The position numbers and the translations under genes are program-made. Under the pieces are notes generated by a model. The model was not told where the DNA came from, did not search any database, and worked only from the letters and a program-made list of their open reading frames with translations. Shown piece by piece: positions 25,611 through 34,962 of a DNA stretch of 64,000 nucleotides (the first letter of the stretch is position 1; every line of letters begins with the position of its first letter). Origin of the DNA: JAYWDA01 sp043747555 (GTDB lineage Bacteria; Bdellovibrionota; Bdellovibrionia; Bdellovibrionales; Bdellovibrionaceae); NCBI GenBank assembly GCA_043747555.1, contig JAYTOY010000007.1, positions 1 to 64,000 of the forward strand, read 5' to 3'.

Positions 25611-27544
25611 TTTTGACCCTCTACCTGCGGCTGATCTCTGTGCCCCAAAAGCACCCATTTTGTGAAGTTTGATTTTCCTCCAAGCACGAGAACCTTGCCA
25701 CTTAAAAATCCTTCGGTGTCCCAATGGCCTTCAGAAGAAATTTTTTGCGCCTTTTCACCTAGCAGCGCAGACAGGTTATTCCAGTAAAAATGTCCATCTT
25801 GTGAAAGATCAAAATGACCACTGAATTGTTTAAACTTGAATGACGGTTCTGGCATGTCTGTTATTTTCATTAATAAATTCGACGCCACTGAAGGCCCCTG
25901 CACTTGAAACCCTTGCGCCGACATTTGAATTCCCAATTTATCGTTCTTCATTTCAAACTGTGAATTTAGTTTTTCAAAAGAAAGTCGATCTATCGTCAGC
26001 TCGGGACTTCGAACAAAACCACTGAGTGAATTTATTTTCAGATCTTGCCACTGAATCTGAACCTGCGATTTAAAGGTCGCCTTTTGATCAAGCCCCGTCA
26101 TCAATTGTTGAACGGGCCCTGCCAATCTGAAATTTTCAGACTTCACCACCAGGTTGATTTTTTTTAAATCTCGATCGGCGGTGACTTTTAAGACTCCATC
26201 AAATTCGCCGTGATCCAAAATAATATCGGAGGTTGTCAGATCCCATCTATTCTGCTGAAGCTTGATTTCGCCGTCGAAAGAAGTCAGCTTTTGATTTTGT
26301 CGTTTCCCTCGGTTTGAAAAAATAAACTCGAGCCCTGTATGGCGGCCGATCAATCGCATTTCCTGATCGCTGATCAGTTCAAGCCGTCCATTAAACTCAC
26401 CCAGCTCGCCTAAAAAATTTAATCGTCGGGGCTGTTTTAAAAATTCCAAAAAGCGTTCGGCTTTTAAATTTTTAAGGCGGGCTTCCAAGGGTTTAAACAA
26501 GAAAGGTTTTAACTGCTTGGCTTGGAATTCCGGAATCTCAATAACGCCAATGTCTCCTTCGATACGTATGTCTTTTAATGACAGCGGCATTTTCTGCCAG
26601 TCCTTAATAAAACCCTGACTTTGCCCTTTTAAAGTCACCCAAAGTTTTCGCCCGTCAAGATCTTCGCGCAGCCATCCATAGTTTTTTAAGGTTTCAATCA
26701 CAGGCACGGCGGGTATATGCTTTAACTCAGCATTTGTAGTCAGCATTGTATCGCTAAATTTGTAATCCGCATTCAGACTGTAATTTCCTTCCCGCCAGTT
26801 TCCAAAAAAATGAGCGGCGATTTCATGCTCGGGAAATTCTTTGTACTCGAGCCAAATTTTTCCATGCGAATTGATAAGTTCCGTACTGGCCTCTAAATGG
26901 ACAACCTTTGGCTGGTGCGACTGAACCTGCATCGTAAGATCAAACATTTCCATAACGCTTTCCGAAGCTGGATCATAATGAATCCGCAATTGATCAATTT
27001 CCAAACTATCAATTGTCGGATTTACGCTAAGATCCATATCTTTACGGCGGTTCACCAGCGTGATGGCCTCTGCTTTGGGACTTTTTTGATCAACCACTTC
27101 AGAGGTCGCTAGACAAGGTGCGTGTTGAGATCGAAGCCTAACGTCCACTTCTGACGCAAGAATTTTTTTAAAAGGCTGCCGTTCAAAAACCATGGAAATG
27201 ACAGAGAATGGCAAAATAATTTCTTTAGCTGTCAGTTTTGGCTGCGCCCAGCAAGTTAATGTTGAGGCCATTTCAACATTGTGAACGACAACAGCTAAAC
27301 GCGGAAAACCTCGATGGGATAAGCTGACTTCGGCAGATTCAAACTGAACATCAATATCTTTATGAATTCTTTGGGCCGCTTCTGTGACAAGGGCTTGCAC
27401 TCGTTGAGGGGCCGTCAGGCCTCTGAATAAAAGTCCCAAAATCAAAGCCACAAAAAAACCGCTAAAAAAAATCATGCGGCCTAGCTGATCAGCCACTAAG
27501 TTTTGATCGAATCTAGTTTTCGTTGTTTTAGGGATCGACTTCAT
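25607..27544 (-). CDS. AsmA-like membrane-anchored periplasmic protein
   Basis: The 645-residue product has one N-terminal membrane helix (MIFFSGFFVALILGLLFRG) followed by a long beta-rich periplasmic chain, the plan of the AsmA/TamB-like repeats that form a hydrophobic groove and move lipids between membranes. Stretches such as FEKLNSQFEMKNDKLGIQMS and DGVLKVTADRDLKKINLVVK are typical of their strand repeats. Its stop overlaps the GDPD start. The joint operon with a phosphodiesterase suggests a phospholipid function, though no domain proves it. It starts 33 bases after greA. Confidence 0.65.
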   Translation of the reverse strand: MKSIPKTTKTRFDQNLVADQLGRMIFFSGFFVALILGLLFRGLTAPQRVQALVTEAAQRIHKDIDVQFESAEVSLSHRGFPRLAVVVHNVEMASTLTCWAQPKLTAKEIILPFSVISMVFERQPFKKILASEVDVRLRSQHAPCLATSEVVDQKSPKAEAITLVNRRKDMDLSVNPTIDSLEIDQLRIHYDPASESVMEMFDLTMQVQSHQPKVVHLEASTELINSHGKIWLEYKEFPEHEIAAHFFGNWREGNYSLNADYKFSDTMLTTNAELKHIPAVPVIETLKNYGWLREDLDGRKLWVTLKGQSQGFIKDWQKMPLSLKDIRIEGDIGVIEIPEFQAKQLKPFLFKPLEARLKNLKAERFLEFLKQPRRLNFLGELGEFNGRLELISDQEMRLIGRHTGLEFIFSNRGKRQNQKLTSFDGEIKLQQNRWDLTTSDIILDHGEFDGVLKVTADRDLKKINLVVKSENFRLAGPVQQLMTGLDQKATFKSQVQIQWQDLKINSLSGFVRSPELTIDRLSFEKLNSQFEMKNDKLGIQMSAQGFQVQGPSVASNLLMKITDMPEPSFKFKQFSGHFDLSQDGHFYWNNLSALLGEKAQKISSEGHWDTEGFLSGKVLVLGGKSNFTKWVLLGHRDQPQVEGQK

Positions 27545-27577
27545 AGCCCTTATTCTGGCAAGTGCGAAGCCATTGGG

Positions 27578-28069
27578 CTACTTAAATTCGAAGCCCAAAA
27601 TTTCATAATCTTTGTCGCCCTTAGGGCTTTGAACGGTGATGGTATCACCCTTCCTTTTACCGATCATAGCGCGAGCAATGGGTGACATCACAGAAATTCG
27701 GCCTTGCTTAACATCGGCCTCATCGCCACCAACAATTTGATATTGGCTTTCTTCATCATTTTCAAGATCTTGAATTTTTACGTGGGCCCCGAAGACAACA
27801 CGATCTGATTTAATCGTGCTAGGGTCGATGGCTTCTGAGGAAGCAAGCTTGCCTTGGATATCTGCGATTCGACCCTCGATCATTCCCTGGCGCTCTTTGG
27901 CGGCGTCGTACTCGGCGTTTTCACTGATATCACCATGGGCTCGGGCCTCTTCAATGGCTTTAATGATAGCTGGGCGTTCGATCATCATTAACTTCTTAAG
28001 TTCTGCCTCGAGAAGGCCTTTGCCGCGAAGAGTCATCGGAATTTTCTCAATTACATTATCGCTCGCCAT
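27578..28069 (-). CDS. greA: Transcription elongation factor GreA
   Basis: The 163-residue protein has the whole GreA plan. The coiled-coil N-terminal half reads AIEEARAHGDISENAEYDAAKERQ, with the conserved ARAHGDISENAEYDAAKE tip motif, and the globular half includes VVGGDEADVKQGRISVMSPIARAMIGKRKGD. It rescues backtracked RNA polymerase by inducing transcript cleavage. AAGGA stands nine bases before the ATG. It opens a minus-strand run with AsmA-like and GDPD genes, an unusual companion set. Confidence 0.95.
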   Translation of the reverse strand: MASDNVIEKIPMTLRGKGLLEAELKKLMMIERPAIIKAIEEARAHGDISENAEYDAAKERQGMIEGRIADIQGKLASSEAIDPSTIKSDRVVFGAHVKIQDLENDEESQYQIVGGDEADVKQGRISVMSPIARAMIGKRKGDTITVQSPKGDKDYEILGFEFK

Positions 28070-28287
28070 ACAAAAAATCCTTTATTATCAGCCCTTTGAC
28101 CCAGTTTAAGAGCCTTTACAAGAGGCAAAACCCGGGGACCGATTCGAAGGGTAGAAACTTATCCAAAAAGGTCTGGCCTAGCAAGAACTTTATGCGGCGC
28201 AGGTTTGGCGTCCAGGTCTATGATGCATAAACTACCGCTGAAGACCGCTTAACAGTATCCTAAATACCTCAAACCTTAAGGAGTTTT

Positions 28288-29292
28288 TTGGATCCACTGA
28301 TTAAGCTTATAAAGCAGTCTGACCGAATTCTTTTAACTACGCATCGCCAGTGTGACGGCGATGGCTTAGGCGCTGAGCTTGCGGTTTATCATACCTTAAA
28401 AAAAATGGGCAAGAAGGCCTGGGTTGTGAATGTCGATGCGACCCCCCGCAAATATCGTTTTCTGAATCCAGATCAGCATATTAAATACTTTGATGCCGAT
28501 CCATCAACGGATTTAACCTGCGACCTAGCTCTTATTTTTGATACCAATGACGAGCGCCTGGTTGAACCTTTATATAGTCATATTAAAAAAAATGCGAAGA
28601 CAATTGCTTTTATCGATCACCATCCCGTTTTAAAAAAAGGGCCTCAGCCTTCCGCCTCTTCCTATATTGATACGGCCGCTGCCAGCACGGGTGAAATCGC
28701 CTATAATATAATTAAACAATTAGATGTTGATATGGATCAAGAGATAGCGACATGTTTGTACACAAGTATAGCCTTCGACACTCAACTTTTTCGTTTTGTG
28801 CGCGACACGGCTAGGTCCCATGAAATTGCCGCTGACATCATAAGGTACAAAGTCCCCGTGACGGCCATTCACCGCTATCTTTTTGGCAATCAAACGGTCA
28901 ATAAAATGGCTTTCTTAGCCAAAGCTTTGGGACAAATTGAATATCATTTCGAAGGGCGTTTAGCTGTCATTCGCTTGCGTGATGCCGATTTATTTCATTA
29001 CAATTTAGAGCCCGATGACTCCCGAGATGTGATTGATATGGTCATGAATATTGAAACCTTAGAAGCCGCCATCTTATTTCGCGAAGAGGGCACCAATGAA
29101 TTTAAAATGAGCCTCCGAAGCAAAGGCTCGATTGAAGTGCTGACAGTTGCTGAATCCTTTGGTGGCGGCGGACATATTTATGCGGCGGGTGCTTTTATCC
29201 GTGGCCCCTACGAACCTCTTAAAATTGAAGTCGTTGATCAAATGATCAAGAAACTTCAGAGTTCCTTCGATGCAAAAAAAGAAGAAAAGTGA
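28288..29292 (+). CDS. DHH/DHHA1 phosphoesterase, NrnA-like
   Basis: The TTG at 28288, behind AAGGAG, starts a 334-residue protein. It has THRQCDGDG (DHH motif I), DTNDERLVEP, FIDHHPVLK (motif III) and a C-terminal DHHA1 domain ending ESFGGGGHIYAAGA, which binds the nucleic acid or nucleotide end. This is the architecture of NrnA, which degrades nano-RNA and hydrolyses pAp. RecJ in this window is a second family member but is far longer. Its 3' end overlaps the following BFD protein start. Confidence 0.87.
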   Translation: MDPLIKLIKQSDRILLTTHRQCDGDGLGAELAVYHTLKKMGKKAWVVNVDATPRKYRFLNPDQHIKYFDADPSTDLTCDLALIFDTNDERLVEPLYSHIKKNAKTIAFIDHHPVLKKGPQPSASSYIDTAAASTGEIAYNIIKQLDVDMDQEIATCLYTSIAFDTQLFRFVRDTARSHEIAADIIRYKVPVTAIHRYLFGNQTVNKMAFLAKALGQIEYHFEGRLAVIRLRDADLFHYNLEPDDSRDVIDMVMNIETLEAAILFREEGTNEFKMSLRSKGSIEVLTVAESFGGGGHIYAAGAFIRGPYEPLKIEVVDQMIKKLQSSFDAKKEEK

Positions 29293-29551
29293 AATTATCT
29301 GCCGCTGCAATAATATCTCGCGCGCCACCATTGAAGAGGCGATCAAGAATGGCTGCACCACTTTAAATGATATTTTTGATGATACCACAGCAGGCATTGG
29401 TCCCTGCGGTGGCAGTTGCCGGCGAAAATTAAAACCGCTTCTTGATCATTATTTGGCAACGGGGACATTTCCTGAAAAAATTGTCGAAGATATGACTGGC
29501 AAAATCCCAAAGCCAGCTCCCATTCCCAAAAAAAGTTCTGAAGAATCCTAG
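29270..29551 (+). CDS. BFD-type [2Fe-2S] protein 1
   Basis: The 93-residue product has IICRCNNISRATIEEAI, the CxC half of the BFD/Fer2_BFD motif (Cys11, Cys13), and GIGPCGGSCRRKLKP (Cys46, Cys50). The second pair is CxxxC, not the usual CxxC, a notable change. The C-terminal tail is proline- and lysine-rich. BFD proteins pass electrons for iron release from bacterioferritin or act as Fe-S assembly modules. The ATG lies inside the end of the phosphoesterase gene. Confidence 0.78.
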   Translation: MQKKKKSEIICRCNNISRATIEEAIKNGCTTLNDIFDDTTAGIGPCGGSCRRKLKPLLDHYLATGTFPEKIVEDMTGKIPKPAPIPKKSSEES

Positions 29552-29982
29552 ATATCTTTGTTTAATCGATAGGCAATTATTTTTTCCACATCAGGTCGAC
29601 AGGTTCCACAAGCCGAACTGGCGGAAGTTCGACGTGTCACGATTTCAGGCGTATGCGCTCCCTGCAAAATGGCCTGATCGACAGTATGTGTTGATATTGC
29701 CCGACAGTGGCAAAGCTCTTCATGAACATACGGAGGCTTCCACTGATTGGTGGCTTTAAGAATGAGTTCGCGCACTAACAGAAATTCGTGCGATGACCCC
29801 TCGGGCAAAGTCCAAGTTTTGACGTCGCTTCCAAATTGCGTCTTTAAACTAAGTAAAAGCTGTAACAGTCGACTGCAACCGATGACCTTTAAACTGTCTT
29901 TTCCTGTTTCTTGATGGGTCTGTTGAATGAGCTCAAGGCGATCGCACCCGTCCAGCTCGACAACAATGGTTTTTTGGTTCAT
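29548..29982 (-). CDS. BFD-type [2Fe-2S] protein 2
   Basis: The 144-residue protein has an N-terminal alpha/beta half of unknown family, with the long helix VIGCSRLLQLLLSLKTQFG, and a C-terminal BFD domain. This reads LCHCRAISTHTVDQAILQGAHT, then SSACGTCRPDVEKII, the canonical CxC and CxxC. It overlaps the first BFD gene's end by four bases on the other strand, so the two are convergent. The extra N-terminal half may carry a second cofactor or partner site. Its start is about 30 bases from the start of the RimK-like gene. Confidence 0.75.
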   Translation of the reverse strand: MNQKTIVVELDGCDRLELIQQTHQETGKDSLKVIGCSRLLQLLLSLKTQFGSDVKTWTLPEGSSHEFLLVRELILKATNQWKPPYVHEELCHCRAISTHTVDQAILQGAHTPEIVTRRTSASSACGTCRPDVEKIIAYRLNKDI

Positions 29983-30012
29983 AACTTTCTTTTCGTCTTG
30001 TTGGAGTTGAAA

Positions 30013-30852
30013 GTGAAGCCCGAAAAAATTCTTATTATTTCCAGAGTTCCAGATCTGTATTCGAACCAGCGTTTAGTCCAGGAATTGAAACATAAGAATC
30101 TTCTCTTTCAAATTATCCCACCCGAAAGCGATGACTTAAAGAAAGCGTATCAAAACTCTGCAAAAATACCCTTAGCCGCGTTGATCAGGCTGGCTTCCTG
30201 GCGTTTTCTAGAAGCCTTAGAAATTTTGAAGCCTTGGATCGATAAAATTCCCATGATAAATTCATTACAGGCTTTTGAGATTTCAAGAAATAAATGGCAC
30301 TCCTTGCAGGCTTTAGAAAAAAATGGCATCTCAACTCCCATGACTCAATTGATCAGCCGCGAAGAATTTAGCGTGATTGATCTGCATTTTCCTTTTGTCT
30401 TAAAAGAAATTTTTTCAAGCCAAGGCCTGGGCGTTCATCTGATTCTAAATCAGGAAGAACTGCACAGCGCTTTACAAGTTTGCCAAGGATCTGATTTATT
30501 TATTGCTCAGACTTACGTCAAAGAATGTCATGGTGAAGACTTGCGAATTTTTGTAACAAACAAAGGTGACCATTGGTCGATGAAACGAAAAAATAGTTCT
30601 GGTGATTTTCGAAGTAATATTTGCCAAGGTGGCAGCCCTTTTAAAGAATCAGCGACTCAGCAAGAGCTTGAAATAGCTTTTGGAACTTTAAAACTTTTTA
30701 ATTTAGATTATGCTGGCGTTGATATTTTAAAATCTCGAAACGGCCCTTTGGTGATTGATGTTAATCCATCACCAGGTTTTGAAAGCCTCGAGGGCCTTTA
30801 TGGACCGCAAGTCGCAGGCCCAGTTATCGATTTACTGATTCCTCATTTTTAA
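30013..30852 (+). CDS. ATP-grasp ligase of RimK type
   Basis: GTG at 30013 behind GGAG is preferred, since the longer frame runs into the divergent BFD gene. The protein has about 279 residues with an ATP-grasp fold: FPFVLKEIFSSQGLGVHL (the ATP-binding lysine and glycine loop), GEDLRIFVTNKGDHWSMKR, and VDILKSRNGPLVIDVNPSPGFESLE with the terminal metal-binding Asn. These match RimK-like enzymes, which attach amino acids, usually Glu, to a target. The substrate here cannot be predicted. Confidence 0.82.
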   Translation: MKPEKILIISRVPDLYSNQRLVQELKHKNLLFQIIPPESDDLKKAYQNSAKIPLAALIRLASWRFLEALEILKPWIDKIPMINSLQAFEISRNKWHSLQALEKNGISTPMTQLISREEFSVIDLHFPFVLKEIFSSQGLGVHLILNQEELHSALQVCQGSDLFIAQTYVKECHGEDLRIFVTNKGDHWSMKRKNSSGDFRSNICQGGSPFKESATQQELEIAFGTLKLFNLDYAGVDILKSRNGPLVIDVNPSPGFESLEGLYGPQVAGPVIDLLIPHF

Positions 30853-32191
30853 AAAATCGATCAAAGATTACTTTTCTTCGATAATTAAAAATTTCCGAAA
30901 TTTCTTTCTTAACCAAAGCGCCAGCCACAAGCCATCCTAAAAAACCCATGGGAGACCTGTAGCGAACTCGGTCGGTCATCAAAGTCCCTTCCCCCATTTT
31001 GGTAAAATCATGGGTGTGGTGCCAAAGCTTATAGGGACCCATCAGCTGCTGATCGACGAAATATTTCCCGGGCTCCCAGGCGGCAATTTCTGTTCTCCAT
31101 TTAACGGGCACTCCGCGGATTTTTAACCGGTAATCAATCAGTGTGCCTTTTTGAATAGCCGGCGTTGATACCTTTTCGATTTTAAAACTTAAATTAGACG
31201 GCGTGATACTTTCTAAATTTTCAGCAGCTGAAAAAAATGGAAAGACCTCTTCAATCTTTTTTGGTAAATATTGTTCCGAGAAAAAAAGATCTTCTCCCTC
31301 ACCCCAAGCGTTACACAGCTGGTTCATCGTTTCCTGCAAATCTGTAAACTGAAACGAAAATTTTTCTTTTATCAAATGCACAGGACGAACTTTTTGCGAG
31401 CTTAAAATCACAGAGGCCATTTCGCCGTAAAGAAATTTCAACGCCATCTTCGGAACATTCAGTCCCAAGGGTCTACGGAGAGCTTTTGCTAAGGCTTGAG
31501 AAAATTCTTTGTTCCTAGCCGGGTTTGGCGAAACAGCATTAAAAACACCTAATTTTTTATTTTTTAAAGCCCACACAAAAGCTTCGCTTAAATCTTCGAT
31601 GTGAATCCAGCTCATCCACTGCCTCCCGTCACCTAATGCTCCGCCAAGACCCGCGCGGAATGGGAAAAGCATTTTATCAAGAGCCCCGCCATTTTCTGAG
31701 AGGACAATTCCAATTCGGAAAATCGTTAGCGTTGGACTGATCAAAGCGGCTTCCGCTTCCCAGTCTTTACAAACGATGGCCAAAAATTCATCACCTTTTT
31801 TTGAGTTTTCATCAAGCTCGGTATCGGCAGAATCAGGATAGATTCCAATGGCTGAGGCCGATATTAAATGGACCTTCTGATTTTTTAGGGACACTTTTAA
31901 GTTTTTAGTGCTGATAATCCTTGAGTCATAAATTCTTTTCTTGCGGTCTTCACTCCAGCGGCCGTCGGCGACAGATTCCCCAACCAGATGAATCACTGCA
32001 TCCACTGCAGGTAAAGCTTGGATCGGGCCCTGACTTAGATCCCCTTCGATAATTTCGGCAGGAAATGGCAGCTGCATTTTTGCTTTTTTTAGATCACGAC
32101 TGATCACAACAACATCAAATCCTTCACGGACTAATTTTTTACCGATCTCTTTGCCAATTAATCCTGTGCCGCCGGTGAGAAGTACTTTCAT
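30824..32191 (-). CDS. TIGR01777 family epimerase with C-terminal SRPBCC-like domain
   Basis: The N-terminal half, residues 1-290, is an NAD(P)-dependent epimerase: LLTGGTGLIGKEIGKKLVREG is the Rossmann glycine motif and GESVADGRWSEDRKKRIYDSR is the family segment. The C-terminal half, residues about 310-455, looks like an SRPBCC/ligand-binding domain (FPFFSAAENLESITP and WRTEIAAWEPGKYFVDQQL). Such fusions are known as TIGR01777 proteins and sit near photolyases, as here. The photolyase gene ends two bases before its start, so they form an operon. The 3' end overlaps the RimK gene on the other strand by 29 bases. Confidence 0.87.
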   Translation of the reverse strand: MKVLLTGGTGLIGKEIGKKLVREGFDVVVISRDLKKAKMQLPFPAEIIEGDLSQGPIQALPAVDAVIHLVGESVADGRWSEDRKKRIYDSRIISTKNLKVSLKNQKVHLISASAIGIYPDSADTELDENSKKGDEFLAIVCKDWEAEAALISPTLTIFRIGIVLSENGGALDKMLFPFRAGLGGALGDGRQWMSWIHIEDLSEAFVWALKNKKLGVFNAVSPNPARNKEFSQALAKALRRPLGLNVPKMALKFLYGEMASVILSSQKVRPVHLIKEKFSFQFTDLQETMNQLCNAWGEGEDLFFSEQYLPKKIEEVFPFFSAAENLESITPSNLSFKIEKVSTPAIQKGTLIDYRLKIRGVPVKWRTEIAAWEPGKYFVDQQLMGPYKLWHHTHDFTKMGEGTLMTDRVRYRSPMGFLGWLVAGALVKKEISEIFNYRRKVIFDRFFKNEESVNR

Positions 32192-32193
32192 TT

Positions 32194-33501
32194 TTATTTT
32201 CCTTTTAACGCGATTCCATAATATTCAAGGGCCCGCAATCGGGCCGCTGCGTGTTCGACCATTGGTTCAGGGTACTTAGAAGTGCCAAGCTCTGGAACCC
32301 ATTTTTTTATGTATTTCATTTCTGGATCAAATTTATCAATCTGAGTGGTGGGATTAAACACACGAAAATAAGGAGCTGCATCGCAACCGGTTCCCGCCGC
32401 CCATTGCCAGTTGCCGTTATTAGCGGCCAAATCATAATCTAATAAATGACTCGCAAAATATCTTTCGCCTTCATACCAATGACGCAGAAGGTGTTTTGTA
32501 AAAAACGAAGCAACAATCATTCGAACCCGGTTATGCATATGGCCTGTGGTATTTAATTCCCGAATCCCAGCATCGACAAAAGGATAACCGGTCATGCCTT
32601 CTTTCCAACGTTCAAACTCAGAGGCCTGAGTCCGCCATTGTATTTTTTCGTACTGAGGCCTAAACGATTTTTTTTCAACGTGAGGAAAATGCCAAAGAAT
32701 TTGCATAAAAAAATCACGCCAAATTAGTTCACTCAGCCATACGTCACTGTGCTTTTGCGCCAATCGAGAAAGCTCTCGCACGCTGACAGTTCCAAAGCGT
32801 AGATGCAATCCCAGCCGGGATGTGCCGTCGGCTAGGGCCGGGAAATTTCTGCGCTCAGAATAGTGCTTTAACGTATCGATGGGAATTTCTTTGGAAGGAA
32901 AGTCGATTCCTGATTTTTTGAAACCAATATCAGAAAGGCTTATGATCGCTTCTGGTTTTTTGATTTTAATAAATTTTTCAGTTAGATTTTCGCTCGGATA
33001 GGACTTCAGATAAAAATCATTTAAGGTCGCTAAAACTTTTTTCTTATAAGGAGTATAAACCGTATAAGGCGTACCAGAACCAGATAGGATTTCCTCTTTT
33101 TCAAACAAGCATTGATCTTTAAAGGTCTTAAAAGGTATTCCCTGCGCTGTTAGCATTTTCTCGATTTTACTATCTCGGGCGCGCGCAGACGGCTCGTAAT
33201 CATGATTACAATAGACCGCCTCAATAGAAAGTTTCTGAGTCATCTTTTCAAAAATCTCTGCCACTGTTCCATGGCGGACAATCAGGTCACTGCCCCACTG
33301 TTGCAGGTCTGTTTTTAAATCACCTAGAACTTGCTGAATAAACTCGACTCGGGCATCCCTTGCCGTCAAATGCGACAAGATTTCCTGATCGAAAATAAAA
33401 ATTGGTAGAACATTTTTATGCTGTTTCAGAGCGTGATAAAGACCAGCGTTGTCTCCAATCCGAAGATCTCTGCGGAACCAAAATATTGTGACCTTTGACA
33501 T
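32194..33501 (-). CDS. phrB: Deoxyribodipyrimidine photolyase (class I, CPD)
   Basis: The 435-residue enzyme has WFRRDLRIGDNAGLYHALK at the antenna end and the FAD-binding C-terminal half: LIWRDFFMQILWH, TGYPFVDAGIRELNTTGH, LLDYDLAANNGNWQWAAGTGCDAAPYFRVFNP with the conserved residues of the flavin and DNA-lesion site. It uses blue light to split cyclobutane pyrimidine dimers. The spacing to the epimerase is two bases. It is divergent from the UbiB-type kinase gene with 62 bases between. Confidence 0.93.
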   Translation of the reverse strand: MSKVTIFWFRRDLRIGDNAGLYHALKQHKNVLPIFIFDQEILSHLTARDARVEFIQQVLGDLKTDLQQWGSDLIVRHGTVAEIFEKMTQKLSIEAVYCNHDYEPSARARDSKIEKMLTAQGIPFKTFKDQCLFEKEEILSGSGTPYTVYTPYKKKVLATLNDFYLKSYPSENLTEKFIKIKKPEAIISLSDIGFKKSGIDFPSKEIPIDTLKHYSERRNFPALADGTSRLGLHLRFGTVSVRELSRLAQKHSDVWLSELIWRDFFMQILWHFPHVEKKSFRPQYEKIQWRTQASEFERWKEGMTGYPFVDAGIRELNTTGHMHNRVRMIVASFFTKHLLRHWYEGERYFASHLLDYDLAANNGNWQWAAGTGCDAAPYFRVFNPTTQIDKFDPEMKYIKKWVPELGTSKYPEPMVEHAAARLRALEYYGIALKGK

Positions 33502-33563
33502 AGAAAAACCCTATCACACTTATGTTTAAGATGTGTTAAACTTCTTTTTCAAGGAATAACTCG

Positions 33564-34943
33564 ATGCCAAAAAACAAACAGCTGGATAAAATTAAATCGT
33601 CTCTCTTTTCAAGAAGTATGAGCCTTGCCAAATTCTCGCTGAATGCTGGAGCTAAGCTGGCGGCCCAAGGGCTGACTTCAGCACTGCAATCCGATGCCAT
33701 TAAAAATGAAAAGTGGCGCGCGTTCATAAAGGATCAAGCCGAACTTTTAACCACAGAGTTAGGTGAGCTGAAAGGCAGCTTGATGAAAGCCGGCCAAATG
33801 CTTTCTATTTATGGTGAACATTTTTTTCCGCCCGAAGCCAATCAGTTTTTAAAAACTTTGCATCAAGATTCACCACCGGTGAAGTGGGAAGTCATTGAAG
33901 AGATTTTAATGAAACAGCTGGGACCAGAAAAATGTGCACTTCTTGAAATTGATCCGGTCGCCATCGGCACGGCTTCACTGGGACAAGTTCACAAAGCAAA
34001 GATCAAAAGCACTGGCGATTGGATTGCTTTAAAAGTTCAATACCCGAACGTCGATAAAGCCATCGACAACGACCTGCGTGCCATCAGATCTTTTTTGTAT
34101 TTGATCAAGCTTCTTCCTAAAGATTTTAACACGGATTCAATTTTTAAAGAGATTCGCGAAATGCTGGTGCAGGAAACTAATTATGAATTAGAGGCCGACC
34201 TGACTGAGGAATACACAAAGCTATTAAACGGCGATCCCCGTTTCGTCATCCCCCGCGTGAATCGAGAATTTTCAAATCTAAAAATTCTTGCCACAAGTTT
34301 TGAATTGGGTGTGCGAGTCGATGATGAGAAAATTAAAACTCTCTCCCAGGCCCGTCGAAATGAGCTGGCGCTTAATTTCCTGGACCTTTATTTTAAAGAG
34401 ATCTTTGATTGGAATTTGGTTCAAACTGATCCGCATTTTGGCAACTATAAGATTCGCCTTGGTAAAAAAGGGGAAGACCAAATCATTCTTTTTGATTTTG
34501 GCGCCACTCGCAGGTACCCCGTGAAATTTATGAAGGCTTACCATCGTATGATCAAAGCCATTTTTAATAACGACCGGCCTGGATTTGAAAAAGCCGCCGT
34601 TGATTTAGATTTTCTTCACGAAAATGATTCTCCCGAATTGCGCGACATTTTTTCGGAAATGTGCTTAAGTTTAGTAGAGCCCTTCTTAGATCCTTCAGAT
34701 CCAAGAAACACCAATGGGCAAGTCGCCGAAGACGGCACCTATGACTGGAAAGACACTGATCTTCCGCAGCGAAGCTCGCAAAAGGTTTTTAAGATGATGC
34801 GGTCTTTTGTTTGGCGCACACCCCCCCGAGAAATTATATTTTTAGATCGCAAAGCGGCTGGCGTTTTTATCTTTTTAGGAAATTTAAAGGCTCGTATTCA
34901 AGGTCGCGACCTTTTACAGTCTTATATTGATAAAATTAAGTGA
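33564..34943 (+). CDS. ABC1/UbiB-type atypical kinase
   Basis: The 459-residue protein has the family's signatures. They are LKGSLMKAGQMLSIYGE (the KxGQ extension), GTASLGQVHKAKIKSTG (nucleotide loop), WIALKVQYPNVDKAID, and a DFG-like QIILFDFGATRRYP. UbiB/ABC1 proteins support ubiquinone or other isoprenoid lipid synthesis as atypical kinases or ATPases. The next gene starts about 19 bases after the stop, and the pair with CtaA places it near respiratory cofactor work. Confidence 0.9.
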   Translation: MPKNKQLDKIKSSLFSRSMSLAKFSLNAGAKLAAQGLTSALQSDAIKNEKWRAFIKDQAELLTTELGELKGSLMKAGQMLSIYGEHFFPPEANQFLKTLHQDSPPVKWEVIEEILMKQLGPEKCALLEIDPVAIGTASLGQVHKAKIKSTGDWIALKVQYPNVDKAIDNDLRAIRSFLYLIKLLPKDFNTDSIFKEIREMLVQETNYELEADLTEEYTKLLNGDPRFVIPRVNREFSNLKILATSFELGVRVDDEKIKTLSQARRNELALNFLDLYFKEIFDWNLVQTDPHFGNYKIRLGKKGEDQIILFDFGATRRYPVKFMKAYHRMIKAIFNNDRPGFEKAAVDLDFLHENDSPELRDIFSEMCLSLVEPFLDPSDPRNTNGQVAEDGTYDWKDTDLPQRSSQKVFKMMRSFVWRTPPREIIFLDRKAAGVFIFLGNLKARIQGRDLLQSYIDKIK

Positions 34944-34962
34944 TCAGGGTACGTCCATTGTT

